Assembly (NCBI GenBank): GCA_023700805.1 | Contig: JAMPYF010000012.1 | Coordinates: 1 to 64,000, forward strand | Reading direction: 5' to 3' | From: Sulfuritalea sp. | GTDB lineage: Bacteria; Pseudomonadota; Gammaproteobacteria; Burkholderiales; Rhodocyclaceae | DNA length: 64,000 nt | Shown here: positions 9,733-18,639 of the stretch, piece after piece | Numbering within the stretch: position 1 is the stretch's first letter | Layout of the letters: each line of letters opens with the position of its first letter | The notes under the pieces: generated by a model | What the model was told of the DNA's origin: nothing | What the model saw: the letters and a program-made list of their open reading frames with translations, nothing else | Database searches by the model: none | Position numbers and translations under genes: made by a program

Positions 9733-10581
9733 GTGAGCAGACACGTTGAGGGACATAGCGCCCGCCGTCGTTTTGGCCAGAACTTCCTGGTCTCCGAGGG
9801 CGTGATCCGCAAGATCGTCGAGGCCATCGCGCCGCGTGCCGGCGACACGGTGGTCGAGATCGGGCCGGGGCTGGGCGCGCTGACCGAGCCGCTGCTGGAG
9901 CGCATAGCCCATCTGCACGTGGTCGAGATCGACCGCGACCTGATCGCGCGCCTGCGGCAGCGCTTCCCGCCCGAACGCCTGAGCATCCATGAAGGCGACG
10001 CGCTCGAATTCGACTTCGGCACGCTGAAGGCTGCGGGGCCGCTGAAAATCGTCGGCAACCTGCCCTACAACATTTCCAGCCCGCTGCTGTTCCACCTGGT
10101 TCCCTTCGCACCGCTGGTCCATGACATGCATTTCATGCTGCAGAAGGAAGTGGTCGATCGCATGGTGGCCGAGCCCGGCAGCAAGGATTTCGGCCGCCTG
10201 TCGGTGATGCTGCAATACCGCTACCACATGGAGCGCATGTTCATCGTGCCGCCCGGCGCCTTCAACCCGCCGCCCAAGGTCGACTCGGCCATCGTGCGCA
10301 TGATTCCGGTCGACTTTTCAAGAGTTGGCGCTGGCTCGCTCTGCGTACCTGGAATTCCGCTTCGCGGGCAGGTAACGGCGAGCGACCCGGCGCTGTTCGC
10401 CAAGCTGGTCACCGCGGCCTTTTCGCAGCGGCGCAAGATGCTGCGCAACACGCTGCGCGAATTCATCGGCGAGGCCGCTCTCGCCGCGCTGGGCATCACG
10501 CCGACGGCGCGCGCCGAGGACATCGCCGTGGCCGACTACGTGCGCCTCGCCAATACGCTGGCCGACCTTGCCCGCCGCTGA
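9733..10581 (+). CDS. rsmA: 16S rRNA dimethyladenosine transferase RsmA (KsgA) with repeat insertion
   Basis: Dimethylates two adjacent adenines in the 3' hairpin of 16S rRNA. Family motifs: [31 protein letters not shown] (SAM binding), VEIDRDLI, the catalytic [15 protein letters not shown] and [14 protein letters not shown]. At 282 residues it is somewhat long because [20 protein letters not shown] (about residues 198-217) is coded by a 61-base repeat set between the normal IPVDFS and SDPALF segments. The start is a GTG without a clear ribosome site. The downstream flavoprotein overlaps the stop. Confidence 0.94.
   Translation: MSRHVEGHSARRRFGQNFLVSEGVIRKIVEAIAPRAGDTVVEIGPGLGALTEPLLERIAHLHVVEIDRDLIARLRQRFPPERLSIHEGDALEFDFGTLKAAGPLKIVGNLPYNISSPLLFHLVPFAPLVHDMHFMLQKEVVDRMVAEPGSKDFGRLSVMLQYRYHMERMFIVPPGAFNPPPKVDSAIVRMIPVDFSRVGAGSLCVPGIPLRGQVTASDPALFAKLVTAAFSQRRKMLRNTLREFIGEAALAALGITPTARAEDIAVADYVRLANTLADLARR
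10321..10381 (+). repeat. Family A long form, in frame inside rsmA
   Basis: A 61-base unit: AGAGTTGGCGCTGGC, then TCGCTCTGCG, a hairpin with outer arms TACCTG/CAGGTA and inner arms CCGC/GCGG, then ACGGCGA. It matches 14196-14256 at almost every position, over the same length. The hairpin lies between two blocks that are nearly adjacent in the short copies. Confidence 0.75.
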
Positions 10582-11845
10582 GCCACGTCCTCGCACAGTC
10601 GCCGTCATCGGCGGCGGCCCGGCCGGCCTGATGGCCGCGGAAGTGTTGAGCAAGGCCGGGCTGCGGGTCGATGTCTACGACGCCATGCCCTCGGTGGCGC
10701 GCAAGTTCCTGCTGGCCGGCCGCGGCGGCCTCAACCTGACGCACGCCGAAGCGCCCGGGCCATTCCTCGCGCGCTATGGCGCGCGCCGCGCGGAAGTCGG
10801 CCGCTGGCTCGCCGAGTTCGGCCCGCAGCAACTGCGCGACTGGGCCCACGGCCTCGGCATCGAAACCTTCGTCGGCAGTTCCGGCCGTGTCTTTCCGCAG
10901 GAAATGAAGGCCGCACCGCTGCTGCGGGCCTGGCTGCACCGGCTGCGCGGCGCCGGCGTGAGTTTCCATGCGCGCCACCGCTGGCTGGGCTGGGATGCCG
11001 CCGGCAGCTTGCGCTTCGCCACGCCGGCCGGCGAGCTGAAAGTTGGCGCTGGCGCCACGGTGCTGGCGCTGGGCGGCGGCAGTTGGGCGCGGCTGGGTTC
11101 GGATGGCGCCTGGGTGCCGCTGCTGAAGGCGCGCGGCGTGGCGGTTCAGGCGCTGCGGCCGGCCAACTGCGGCTTTGACGTAGCCTGGAGCGAACATCTG
11201 CGCCTGCGCTTTGCCGGCACGCCGGTCAAGACCGTCAGCACCAGCTTCATCGCCGAGGACGGCTCGGTGACCAGGCAGGATGGCGAATTCCTGATCACTC
11301 AGCACGGCGTCGAGGGCAGCCTGATCTACGCATTGTCGGCGCCGCTGCGCGACTGCATCGAAGCCAGCGGCAGCGCCGTGCTGCATCTGGACCTTGCGCC
11401 AGGGCGCGACCTGGCGCGCCTGACCCGGGATCTGGCCCAGCCGCGCGGCCGCGATTCGCTGTCCAATCACCTGCGTCGCCGCGCCGGCCTGGCCGGCGTC
11501 AAGGCCGCGCTGCTGCACGAGTCTGCCGCGCCGGACGATCTCGCCACGCCGGAACGGCTCGCGGCCCTGATCAAGGCCCTGCCCTTACGCCTCGCATCGC
11601 CGCGTCCGCTCGACGAAGCGATCAGCAGCGCCGGCGGCGTCGATTTCACCGCGCTCGACGGGAACCTGATGCTGCAGGCACTGCCGGGAACGTTCTGCGC
11701 CGGCGAAATGCTCGACTGGGAAGCACCGACCGGCGGCTACCTGCTCACCGCCTGTTTTGCCAGCGGCCACGCCGCGGCGCAGGGCCTGCTGCGCTGGCTG
11801 GCTCGGGTGCAGCCAGTCAAGGCCGAACCGCACCCGGTCAGATGA
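10568..11845 (+). CDS. BaiN-like / HI0933-family FAD flavoprotein (TIGR03862 type)
   Basis: A 425-residue flavoprotein. The N-terminus [18 protein letters not shown] binds [19 protein letters not shown] and [17 protein letters not shown] are signature segments of the HI0933/BaiN group, and [19 protein letters not shown] near the C-terminus closes the FAD site. The substrate is unknown for this branch. The start is a TTG at 10568 overlapping rsmA by 14 bases, which implies coupled translation. Confidence 0.88.
   Translation: MPAAEPRPRTVAVIGGGPAGLMAAEVLSKAGLRVDVYDAMPSVARKFLLAGRGGLNLTHAEAPGPFLARYGARRAEVGRWLAEFGPQQLRDWAHGLGIETFVGSSGRVFPQEMKAAPLLRAWLHRLRGAGVSFHARHRWLGWDAAGSLRFATPAGELKVGAGATVLALGGGSWARLGSDGAWVPLLKARGVAVQALRPANCGFDVAWSEHLRLRFAGTPVKTVSTSFIAEDGSVTRQDGEFLITQHGVEGSLIYALSAPLRDCIEASGSAVLHLDLAPGRDLARLTRDLAQPRGRDSLSNHLRRRAGLAGVKAALLHESAAPDDLATPERLAALIKALPLRLASPRPLDEAISSAGGVDFTALDGNLMLQALPGTFCAGEMLDWEAPTGGYLLTACFASGHAAAQGLLRWLARVQPVKAEPHPVR
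11040..11061 (+). repeat. Family A core motif, copy in the flavoprotein gene
   Basis: AAGTTGGCGCTGGC followed by GCCACGG, read in the VGAGAT frame of the flavoprotein. Confidence 0.45.
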
Positions 11846-11849
11846 AGCT

Positions 11850-12044
11850 TCAGGCCTGCTTCTTCACCGCACAGGTGCTGAAGCCGAACATTGCGTAGGG
11901 CGGACACCAGCCGATCGCGCCAGTGGCCAGCGGCACCACGCCGATCCACGCCCACACCGGACCGCCCATGGCAGCCCAGCCAACCAGTCCGAGACCCGCA
12001 GCAATACGCAATACGCGGTCGATGCCGCCGACGTTCAGTTTCAT
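11850..12044 (-). CDS. DUF2892 (YgaP-transmembrane type) small membrane protein
   Basis: A 64-residue protein starting MKLNVGGIDRVLRIAAG, with two hydrophobic helices and a WCPPY motif between them, ending in TCAVKKQA. This is the DUF2892 family of inner-membrane proteins, seen alone or fused to rhodanese domains. A GGAGAA ribosome site precedes it. It is preceded by a Crp/Fnr-like box at the right distance for activation and by the regulator gene itself. Confidence 0.85.
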   Translation of the reverse strand: MKLNVGGIDRVLRIAAGLGLVGWAAMGGPVWAWIGVVPLATGAIGWCPPYAMFGFSTCAVKKQA

Positions 12045-12080
12045 GGTGTTCTCCTTGGGGGGTTATGCAACAGTGAGCGC

Positions 12081-12123
12081 ATTACACCAGTTCAGCCGGC
12101 GCCCGACTGTAACCTAAGTCACA
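12081..12123 (-). promoter_or_regulatory. Crp/Fnr-type operator with class II promoter for the DUF2892 gene
   Basis: On the minus strand TGTGACTTAGGTTACA (12108-12123) is a near-perfect palindrome of the Crp/Fnr type. A TGTAAT -10 element lies at 12081-12086. The distance between the box centre and the -10 centre, 32 bases, fits a box at about -41.5, which is class II activation geometry. The box overlaps the last codons of the Crp/Fnr gene, whose product is the likely binder (inference). Confidence 0.55.
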
Positions 12124-12767
12124 GAGGCCATTTTTCGCAGGCCCGCGGCGTCGAGCACTTCCACCTGCTCGCGGCCGAGCCGCACCAGCCCATGCTCGGC
12201 AAAGCCCTTCAGCAGCCGGCTGACCATTTCGCGCACGCTGCCCAGTTCGTCAGCCAGTTGCTGGTGCGTGGCATGCACGAGGCGCCCCTTGCCCAGCAGC
12301 AGAGCCGCCAGGCGCTGGTCGAGTTTGCGAAAGGCAACTTCCTCCACGAGCTGCATCAATTCAGCCATGCGCTCGGAGAACAAGGCAAAGACAAAGTCGC
12401 GGAAGGCTGGCTCGCCCAGCATCTCGTCGAACAGGGCGCGCGGCAGCAGGGCCAGCGTGGTCGCCCCTTCGGCGACCCCGCGTGCGTTGTAGTCGGCGTG
12501 GCCGAGCAGGCAACTCGATGTGATGATGCAGCTTTCGCCGGCCAGCACGCGATACAGGGGCAATTCGCGGCCGCTGCCGCTGCACTTGGCGACGCGGATC
12601 GCGCCTTCAAGCACGAAAGGAAAGCCGCGACAGGGCTGGCGCTCGTCGAAAACCACAGTTCCAGAGGGAATGTCCATGGTCTGCAAGCTGTCGCGTATCC
12701 GCTGCACGACTCCGGGCGGGAGTTTGGCCAGCACCGGATAGAGCGCCAGCAATCGCTCTGCATTCAT
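12114..12767 (-). CDS. Crp/Fnr-family transcriptional regulator
   Basis: A 217-residue regulator. Residues about 20-120 form the cyclic-nucleotide-like sensor (SGTVVFDERQPCRGFPFVLEG...), and the C-terminal winged helix contains THQQLADELGSVREMVSRLL as recognition region. No cluster of N-terminal Cys is seen, so it is not an FNR with an Fe-S cluster. The start MNAERLLALYP at 12767 overlaps the xth stop by 4 bases. The gene pairs with the DUF2892 gene. Confidence 0.88.
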   Translation of the reverse strand: MNAERLLALYPVLAKLPPGVVQRIRDSLQTMDIPSGTVVFDERQPCRGFPFVLEGAIRVAKCSGSGRELPLYRVLAGESCIITSSCLLGHADYNARGVAEGATTLALLPRALFDEMLGEPAFRDFVFALFSERMAELMQLVEEVAFRKLDQRLAALLLGKGRLVHATHQQLADELGSVREMVSRLLKGFAEHGLVRLGREQVEVLDAAGLRKMASVT

Positions 12768-13552
12768 GCCGCGGCAGCCCGTGCAACGGCGAGCAAGTCG
12801 GCCAATACGGGCGCATGATCGGAAGGCCGTTCCAGCTTGCGCGGCGCCTTGTCGATGACGCAGGACTGGCAGTTGGCAGCCAGCGGCTGCGACAACAGGA
12901 TATGGTCGATGCGCAGGCCGCGATTGAGCCTGAAACCCATCTGCCGGTAATCCCACCACGAATAGAGCTTCTCCGGCTGCTCGAAGAGGCGGAAGGCGTC
13001 CACCAGGCCGAGATCGACGAACTGACGGAAGGCGGCGCGCTCGGGTTCGCTGCACAGAATCTGGTCCTTCCAGGCCGCCGGATCATGTACGTCGCGATCT
13101 TCCGGCGCGATGTTGTAGTCGCCGAGCAAGGCCAGCTGCGGGAAGCGCTGCAGCTCGTCGCGCAGGTAAGCCGTCAGCGCAGCCAGCCAGCGCAGCTTGT
13201 ACTGGTATTTGTCGGACCCGACTTCCTGGCCGTTGGGCATATAGGCACAGACCACGCGCAGGCCATTCACCGTGGCGGCAAGCACGCGTTTTTGCTCGTC
13301 GGCGAAGCCGGGGATATCGGGGCGGATGTCGTGCAAGGTGCCGCGCGCCAGGATCGCGACGCCGTTGTAGGTCTTCTGCCCGTTGTGCGCCGAGTGATAG
13401 CCGGCGGCTTCCAGTTCGGCATAGGGGAAAACCTTGTCCTCCATCTTGGTTTCCTGCAGGCAGAGCACGTCGGCCTGGGTCGCCGCGAGCCATTCGAGCA
13501 CCTGCGGCAGGCGCACCTTGAGTGAATTCACATTCCAGGTCGCGATCTTCAT
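12764..13552 (-). CDS. xth: Exodeoxyribonuclease III
   Basis: A 262-residue AP endonuclease/3'-exonuclease for base excision repair. Motifs: MKIATWNVNSLKVRLP, LCLQETKMED (metal-binding Glu), LALLGDYNIAPEDRDVHDP and the terminal SDHAPV catalytic His. The start MKIATWN at 13552 was chosen over a longer frame because it is the universal family start. It overlaps the Crp/Fnr gene by 4 bases. Confidence 0.95.
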   Translation of the reverse strand: MKIATWNVNSLKVRLPQVLEWLAATQADVLCLQETKMEDKVFPYAELEAAGYHSAHNGQKTYNGVAILARGTLHDIRPDIPGFADEQKRVLAATVNGLRVVCAYMPNGQEVGSDKYQYKLRWLAALTAYLRDELQRFPQLALLGDYNIAPEDRDVHDPAAWKDQILCSEPERAAFRQFVDLGLVDAFRLFEQPEKLYSWWDYRQMGFRLNRGLRIDHILLSQPLAANCQSCVIDKAPRKLERPSDHAPVLADLLAVARAAAA

Positions 13553-13630
13553 GCCGCGATGATACCCGAGCGGACGCACTGTCTATAATCAGAAAGCAGC
13601 TTACACAAGTCCGTCAAGCGGAGGTAGGCC

Positions 13631-13819
13631 ATGTTCGATTCGCCGATTGAACCCTGTCCGGTCTGCGGCCAATTGGTGCTGCTGGACCAAACCCAGGTCG
13701 AGTGCGCCCGCGAGCACGGTTGCCCGGCCGGGACGCCATGCCCGCTGCAGAATTACTTCACCGGTATCGATTTCAGAGTCGCCGTGGATAAGGAGACGTT
13801 GCGTGACAGAGGCTACTGA
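13631..13819 (+). CDS. Small Cys-rich protein, possible zinc ribbon, unknown function
   Basis: A 62-residue protein with a good ribosome site (GGAGG) 8 bases before ATG. Cys occur as PCPVCGQ, VECAREHGC and TPCPLQ, suggesting one metal-binding knuckle. The end KETLRDRGY overlaps the start of a PilZ gene, so the two are coupled. No function can be assigned. Confidence 0.7.
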   Translation: MFDSPIEPCPVCGQLVLLDQTQVECAREHGCPAGTPCPLQNYFTGIDFRVAVDKETLRDRGY

Positions 13820-14171
13820 ACGCCGCAATTTCTGGCGTGCCGTGTTTCATTCACCGGTACGCCTCGTCACGCCCGACGGCGACGCTTACGCCCGATTGCT
13901 GGACATATCGCTGAAGGGTGCGCTGCTCGAAACCGGCAATGCCTGGCAGGGCAAGGCAGGCGAGGAATACAAACTGAGCCTTGACCTCGCCCCGGACACC
14001 ACCATCATCATGTGGGCCAAGGCGGTGCATGTGGAAGGGTCGCACGTCGGCCTGCTCTGCACCAGCATCGATCTCGACAGCATCACCCACCTGCGCCGCC
14101 TGGTGGAACTCAACAGCGGCGATCCGGCAATTCTCGATCGGGAGATCGGCAGCCTGGTCAGAGAGGCTTGA
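13803..14171 (+). CDS. PilZ-domain protein (possible c-di-GMP binding)
   Basis: A 122-residue single-domain protein. It has ERRNFWRAVFHSPVRL at the N-terminus (RxxxR-like, here split as RRNFWR), then LLDISLKGALLE, which is the (D/N)xSxxG motif of PilZ domains, and HVGLLCTSIDLDS near the end. The first Arg motif is imperfect, so ligand binding is uncertain. The GTG start at 13803 has AAGGAGA just upstream and overlaps the preceding gene by 17 bases. Confidence 0.75.
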   Translation: MTEATERRNFWRAVFHSPVRLVTPDGDAYARLLDISLKGALLETGNAWQGKAGEEYKLSLDLAPDTTIIMWAKAVHVEGSHVGLLCTSIDLDSITHLRRLVELNSGDPAILDREIGSLVREA

Positions 14172-14195
14172 CGCGACGCCCCGCCGACGCCGCGC

Positions 14196-14256
14196 AAAGT
14201 TGGCGCTGGCTCGCTCTGCGTACCTGGGATTCCGCTTCGCGGCCAGGTAACGGCGA
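14196..14256 (+). repeat. Family A long form, intergenic copy
   Basis: A 61-base copy, AAAGTTGGCGCTGGC then TCGCTCTGCG, hairpin arms TACCTG/CAGGTA and CCGC/GCGG, then ACGGCGA. It differs from the rsmA copy at only a few positions. It lies between the converging PilZ and prlC genes. Confidence 0.75.
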
Positions 14257-14270
14257 TTGGGGCCGCCGAT

Positions 14271-16328
14271 TCAGGCGGCTGTGGCCATCCCGTTGTGGCG
14301 CAACAAGGCATCGGCTTGCGGCTCACGACCGCGGAAGGCCCTGAAGGATTCGAGCGCCGGCCGCGAACCGCCGACCGACAGGATTTCGCGCCAGAAACGC
14401 TCGCCGGTCGCCGCATCGAGCGTGCTGCCACTGGTCCTGGCCGCCTCTTCGAAAGCCTCGTAGGCGTCGGCGGAAAGTACCTCGGCCCATTTGTAGCTGT
14501 AGTATCCGGCCGCATAGCCACCGCCGAAAATGTGCGAAAAGCTGTGCGGAAAGCGGTGCCACTCGGGCGGCACCAGCACCGCCACTTCGCGGCGCACCTC
14601 GGCCAGCAAATCCATGAAGCTCTTGCCGCCGCCGGGCACGAACTCGCTGTGCAGCAGCAGGTCGAACAGGCCGAATTCGACCTGGCGCAGGATCTGCAAG
14701 CCGCTCTGGAAATTCTTCGCGGCGATCATCTTGTCGTAAAGCGCGCGCGGCAAAGGCGCGCCGGTTTCGGCGTGCGCCGTCATGCCGGAGAGCACGTCCC
14801 ATTCCCAGCAGAAGTTTTCCAGGAACTGGCTCGGCAGTTCGACGGCATCCCATTCGACGCCGTGGATGCCCGATACCGGCAGCTCGTCGACCTGCGTCAG
14901 CAGGTGATGCAGGCCGTGGCCGCATTCATGGAACAGGGTGATCACGTCGTCGTGACTGAAGGTCGCCGGGCGCATCTGCGCACCTTCACCCAGTGGAGCC
15001 GGAAAGTTGCAGTTGAGGTAGGCCACCGGCGTCTGCACGCCGCCGGGGATGCGGCGGCGGGTGATCGCATCGTCCATCCAGGCGCCGCCGCGCTTGGTTT
15101 CGCGCGCATAGAGGTCGAGGTAAAACTGGCCGATGAGCTTGCCTTCGCGCTCGATGCGGAAGAAGCGCACGGCGGGATGCCAGGCCGGTGCGGCATCGGG
15201 TGCCAGCTTGACGGCGAACAGGGACTCGATGACGCGGAACAGCCCGGCCAGCACCTGAGGCTCGGGAAAGTACTGCTTAACCTCGTCGTCGGAGAAACTG
15301 TAGCGCTGCTGCTTGAGCTTTTCCGCGGCCCAGGCCAGGTCCCAGCTTTCCAGCGTGTCCATGCCGAGTTCCTGCCGGGCGAAAGTCCTCAGCTCGGCGA
15401 TGTCGCGCTCGGCAAAGGGGCGGGCCTTTCTCGCCATGTCGCGCTGGAAGGCGGCCACCTGTGCCGGCGTGTCGGCCATCTTGGTGGCCAGCGAGACCTC
15501 GGCGAAGCTGGCGTAGCCGAGCATCGTCGCTTCTTCGTGGCGCAGGGCCAGCAGGCGCTCGATCAGCGGACCGTTGTTCCAGCCCTCCGGGCCGAACTCG
15601 GACGCACGCGTGGCAGATGCGCGATACATGCGCGCGCGCAGGGAGCGGTTGTCGCAGAACTGCAGCACCGGCATGTAGGACGGTGCATGCAGGGTGAATT
15701 TCCAGCCTGGCCTGCCATCCTTTTCAGCGGCGGCCCGCGCCGCCGCCTTCGCATCCTCGGGCAGTCCGGAGAGTTGGGCCTCGTCGGTGATCCACTCGGT
15801 GTGGGCGTTGGTCGCATCCAGCAGGTTCTCGGAAAACTTCGCACCCAGCGCCGACAGCTCTTCCTGGATTTCCTTGAAGCGCGGCTTGCGGTCTTCGGGC
15901 AGTTCGGCGCCGGACAGGCGGAAATCGCGCAGCTCGTTCTCGATGATGCGGCGCCGGACCGGCGACAACGTGGAAAACTCGGGCCCTGCGGCGAGCAGCT
16001 TGAACTTGGCGAACAGCGCCAGATTCTGTCCAAGATCGGCGTAGAAACTCGACACCTCGGGCAGCATGGCGTTGTAGGCCTCGCGCCAGGGCGGCACGTC
16101 ATTGACCGAATGCAAATGGCCGACGATGCCCCAGGCACGCGATAGGCGCTCGCCCGCGTCGAGCATCGGCTGCACGAAGCCATCCCAGCTTGCGGCGGTT
16201 TCCGGCGCGATCAGGCGGTCGATCAAGGCGCGGTTTTCGTCCAGCAACTGGCGGATGGCGGGGGTGACGTGTTCGGGCTGAACGGCGTCGAAGCGGGGCA
16301 GGCCGCTGAAATCGAGTAAGGGATTCAT
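14271..16328 (-). CDS. prlC: Oligopeptidase A (M3 family metallopeptidase)
   Basis: A 685-residue cytoplasmic zinc peptidase that degrades signal peptides and short peptides. The zinc motif is FHECGHGLHHLL (HExxH), with the downstream third ligand in VEWDAVELPSQFLENF. The N-terminal start MNPLLDFSGLPRFDAV at 16328 matches the family, and the longer upstream frame is a shadow of the DUF2189 gene. Length is as expected for PrlC (about 680). Confidence 0.95.
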   Translation of the reverse strand: MNPLLDFSGLPRFDAVQPEHVTPAIRQLLDENRALIDRLIAPETAASWDGFVQPMLDAGERLSRAWGIVGHLHSVNDVPPWREAYNAMLPEVSSFYADLGQNLALFAKFKLLAAGPEFSTLSPVRRRIIENELRDFRLSGAELPEDRKPRFKEIQEELSALGAKFSENLLDATNAHTEWITDEAQLSGLPEDAKAAARAAAEKDGRPGWKFTLHAPSYMPVLQFCDNRSLRARMYRASATRASEFGPEGWNNGPLIERLLALRHEEATMLGYASFAEVSLATKMADTPAQVAAFQRDMARKARPFAERDIAELRTFARQELGMDTLESWDLAWAAEKLKQQRYSFSDDEVKQYFPEPQVLAGLFRVIESLFAVKLAPDAAPAWHPAVRFFRIEREGKLIGQFYLDLYARETKRGGAWMDDAITRRRIPGGVQTPVAYLNCNFPAPLGEGAQMRPATFSHDDVITLFHECGHGLHHLLTQVDELPVSGIHGVEWDAVELPSQFLENFCWEWDVLSGMTAHAETGAPLPRALYDKMIAAKNFQSGLQILRQVEFGLFDLLLHSEFVPGGGKSFMDLLAEVRREVAVLVPPEWHRFPHSFSHIFGGGYAAGYYSYKWAEVLSADAYEAFEEAARTSGSTLDAATGERFWREILSVGGSRPALESFRAFRGREPQADALLRHNGMATAA

Positions 16329-16369
16329 GGATTCGAGATGGGGGCAGGAAGCGGTACTGCAATGGCCCG

Positions 16370-17185
16370 TCAAGTCTCTTCGACGAGATCTTTGTAGGCG
16401 TGAAAACTGGCGTGGCCGAGCCAGGGCATGACCAGGATCATCCCGACCAGGGCCGTGGCGAAACCGAGACCCGTCAGCAGCATGATGATCAGTGCCCACA
16501 AGGCCAGCGGCAGCGGGTTGGCGGCCACCGCGTTGAGGCTGGTCATCAGCGCGCATAGCAGATCGCAGCGGCGGTCGACCAGCATCGGCATCGAAACCAC
16601 GCTGAGGGCGAATACCAGGGCGGCAAGCACGCCGCCGGCACCCAGGTAGATAAAGAACATCAGGTAGTGCTGCGGGTTGATCAGCACCTCGATCATCATG
16701 TCCAGCGGCGCCAGGGCCGGGCCCTTGTAGTACACCGCCACGATCACCGCCGAGACCACCTGCCACACCGTGCCGGCCAGCATCGACAACAGGCCGAAGC
16801 TGACCAGCGCCGATGGATTGCGCCGCCAGGCCCCCATCGAATCGAACAGCGTGGCAGGCTCGCCAGCCAGATAGCGACGCGAAAGCTCATAGAGTCCCGC
16901 GGCAAGCATAGGTGCCACCAGCAAAAAGCCGGTGATGGCGGCGCCGAACAGGTAAGGCAGGCTCGCCGTCACGCCCAGGATCACGGCGCCGGTCACGGCC
17001 ACGGCGAGGCCGTAGAACAGGCTGGCCGCCGGCTGCCGCCAGAGGTCGGCCCAGCCGCGCTGCAACCATGTCAACGGCGTGGTTATGCCGATCTGGCGTA
17101 CCTGGGGAAGGGTTATGTTCCCGGCGGAGTCGGGACCGCTACCCCCGGCGGGCGGCGCTGGCGGAACGGCGGCGGAGTCGTTCAT
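16370..17185 (-). CDS. DUF2189-domain membrane protein
   Basis: A 271-residue protein with a Pro/Gly-rich N-terminal tail (to about residue 30), PLTWLQRGWADLWRQPAASL, then about six hydrophobic helices and the ending GHASFHAYKDLVEE, which are typical of DUF2189 integral membrane proteins. Function is unknown. It sits between purC and prlC in the same direction. Confidence 0.82.
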   Translation of the reverse strand: MNDSAAVPPAPPAGGSGPDSAGNITLPQVRQIGITTPLTWLQRGWADLWRQPAASLFYGLAVAVTGAVILGVTASLPYLFGAAITGFLLVAPMLAAGLYELSRRYLAGEPATLFDSMGAWRRNPSALVSFGLLSMLAGTVWQVVSAVIVAVYYKGPALAPLDMMIEVLINPQHYLMFFIYLGAGGVLAALVFALSVVSMPMLVDRRCDLLCALMTSLNAVAANPLPLALWALIIMLLTGLGFATALVGMILVMPWLGHASFHAYKDLVEET

Positions 17186-17207
17186 CGGCCAATTGCGGTC
17201 GTCGAAT

Positions 17208-18113
17208 TCAGATCGTCCGCGTGCCGGTCAGGCGGGTCAGCGCTTCGAGATAGTTGGCCGCGGTCTTGGCTATGATGGCCTGCGGCAGCTTCGGTCCCGG
17301 CGCCTGCTTGTTCCAGTCCAGGGTTTCCAGGTAATCGCGGACGAACTGCTTGTCGAAGCTGGGCGGGCTGATGCCCACCTTGTATTGGTCGGCCGGCCAG
17401 AAGCGCGAGGAATCGGGCGTCAGCACTTCGTCGATCAGATACAGCCGGCCGTCGGCATCCTGACCGAATTCGAACTTGGTGTCGGCGATGATGATGCCGA
17501 CCACGCGCGCATAGGCGGCTGCCTCGCGGTACAGGCGCAGCGTGGTGTCCCTGACCGTCTTCGCCAGATCGGCGCCGATCAGTTTCTCGACCGCCGCATA
17601 GTCGATGTTCTCGTCGTGGTCGCCCATCTCGGCCTTGGTCGCCGGCGTGAATATGGCGGCGGGCAGTTGTTGGGCCAGTCGCAGGCCGGGCGGCAAGGCA
17701 TTGCCGCAGACGGCCCCCGTCGCCTGATAATCCTTCCAGCCCGAGCCGATCAGATAGCCGCGCGCCACGGCTTCTATCGGCAGCGGCTTGAGGCGCTTGA
17801 CCACCAGGGCGCGTCCGCGCACCTGGATTCGCTCCGCTTCATCGGCCACCACGGTTTCGGGATCGATGCCGGTGAGCTGGTTGGGCACCACGTGCGCCAG
17901 CTTGCCGAACCAGAAATTGGCCATGGCGGTGAGCACCGCGCCCTTGCCCGGAATCGGGTCGGGCAGGATCACGTCGAAGGCCGACAGGCGGTCGGTAGTG
18001 ACGATCAGCAGTCTTTCCTCGCCGACCGCATAGATGTCGCGCACCTTGCCGCGACCGAGCAGCGGCAGGCTCTTGATGGTCGATTCGAAGAGTGGTGGGG
18101 TGGAGATGGACAT
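17208..18113 (-). CDS. purC: Phosphoribosylaminoimidazole-succinocarboxamide synthase PurC
   Basis: A 301-residue SAICAR synthetase, step 7 of purine synthesis. Motifs: [61 protein letters not shown] in order, and [18 protein letters not shown] near the end. This is the longer yeast-like form common in betaproteobacteria. The start [11 protein letters not shown] at 18113 follows a weak ribosome site. Confidence 0.95.
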   Translation of the reverse strand: MSISTPPLFESTIKSLPLLGRGKVRDIYAVGEERLLIVTTDRLSAFDVILPDPIPGKGAVLTAMANFWFGKLAHVVPNQLTGIDPETVVADEAERIQVRGRALVVKRLKPLPIEAVARGYLIGSGWKDYQATGAVCGNALPPGLRLAQQLPAAIFTPATKAEMGDHDENIDYAAVEKLIGADLAKTVRDTTLRLYREAAAYARVVGIIIADTKFEFGQDADGRLYLIDEVLTPDSSRFWPADQYKVGISPPSFDKQFVRDYLETLDWNKQAPGPKLPQAIIAKTAANYLEALTRLTGTRTI

Positions 18114-18133
18114 GAGATGCTCGGAAAGTAGGG

Positions 18134-18580
18134 TTATTCGCGAACGTAGGCCTTGCCGCGATTTTCGTCGGCATCTTCGCGATAGGGATAGCGTACATGG
18201 CCATAGCGAATTGCCAACACGGCAACCGTCAGCAGGAAGATCGCAGCCGTGACCGCCAGCATGCGCCACTCGCTCATGTCCTTGAGGTCGAGGATCAGGT
18301 AGCGCGCCAGCGCCACCATGCCGATGTAGAGCGGAAAGCGCACCGGCAGTTGCCCGGACCTGAAATACTGGCCGATCATCGCCAACACCTCGAGGTAGAG
18401 GAACATCAGCAGCAGGTCGGCCAGCGCGACCCGGTGCGACTCGATCATCGCCAGCGCCTCCTGGTACATGGCGATGGTGGTGGCGAAGGCAATCACCAGC
18501 AGGCCGGCATACTCGACCAGGTCGAGACCACTGCTGAAGAATTTGCGCAGCCGATCGAAGGTGTGGGATTGGATGTTCAT
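18134..18580 (-). CDS. psiE: PsiE-family phosphate-starvation-inducible membrane protein
   Basis: A 148-residue protein with four hydrophobic segments ([70 protein letters not shown]), matching the PsiE family. The acidic/basic tail [13 protein letters not shown] is cytosolic. The name implies phosphate regulation, but no pho box was seen here. Confidence 0.75.
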   Translation of the reverse strand: MNIQSHTFDRLRKFFSSGLDLVEYAGLLVIAFATTIAMYQEALAMIESHRVALADLLLMFLYLEVLAMIGQYFRSGQLPVRFPLYIGMVALARYLILDLKDMSEWRMLAVTAAIFLLTVAVLAIRYGHVRYPYREDADENRGKAYVRE

Positions 18581-18590
18581 GCCAGAAAAG

Positions 18591-18615
18591 GAAAGGCCGC
18601 CCGAGCGGGGCGGCC
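18591..18615 (-). terminator. Rho-independent terminator after fba
   Basis: On the minus strand GGCCGCCCC and GGGCGGCC form a strong stem, followed by TTTCCTTTTC. It lies between the fba stop and psiE and so closes the Calvin-cycle transcript. Confidence 0.75.
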
Positions 18616-18639
18616 CCTTAATTTACCGCAAATCGCCGC

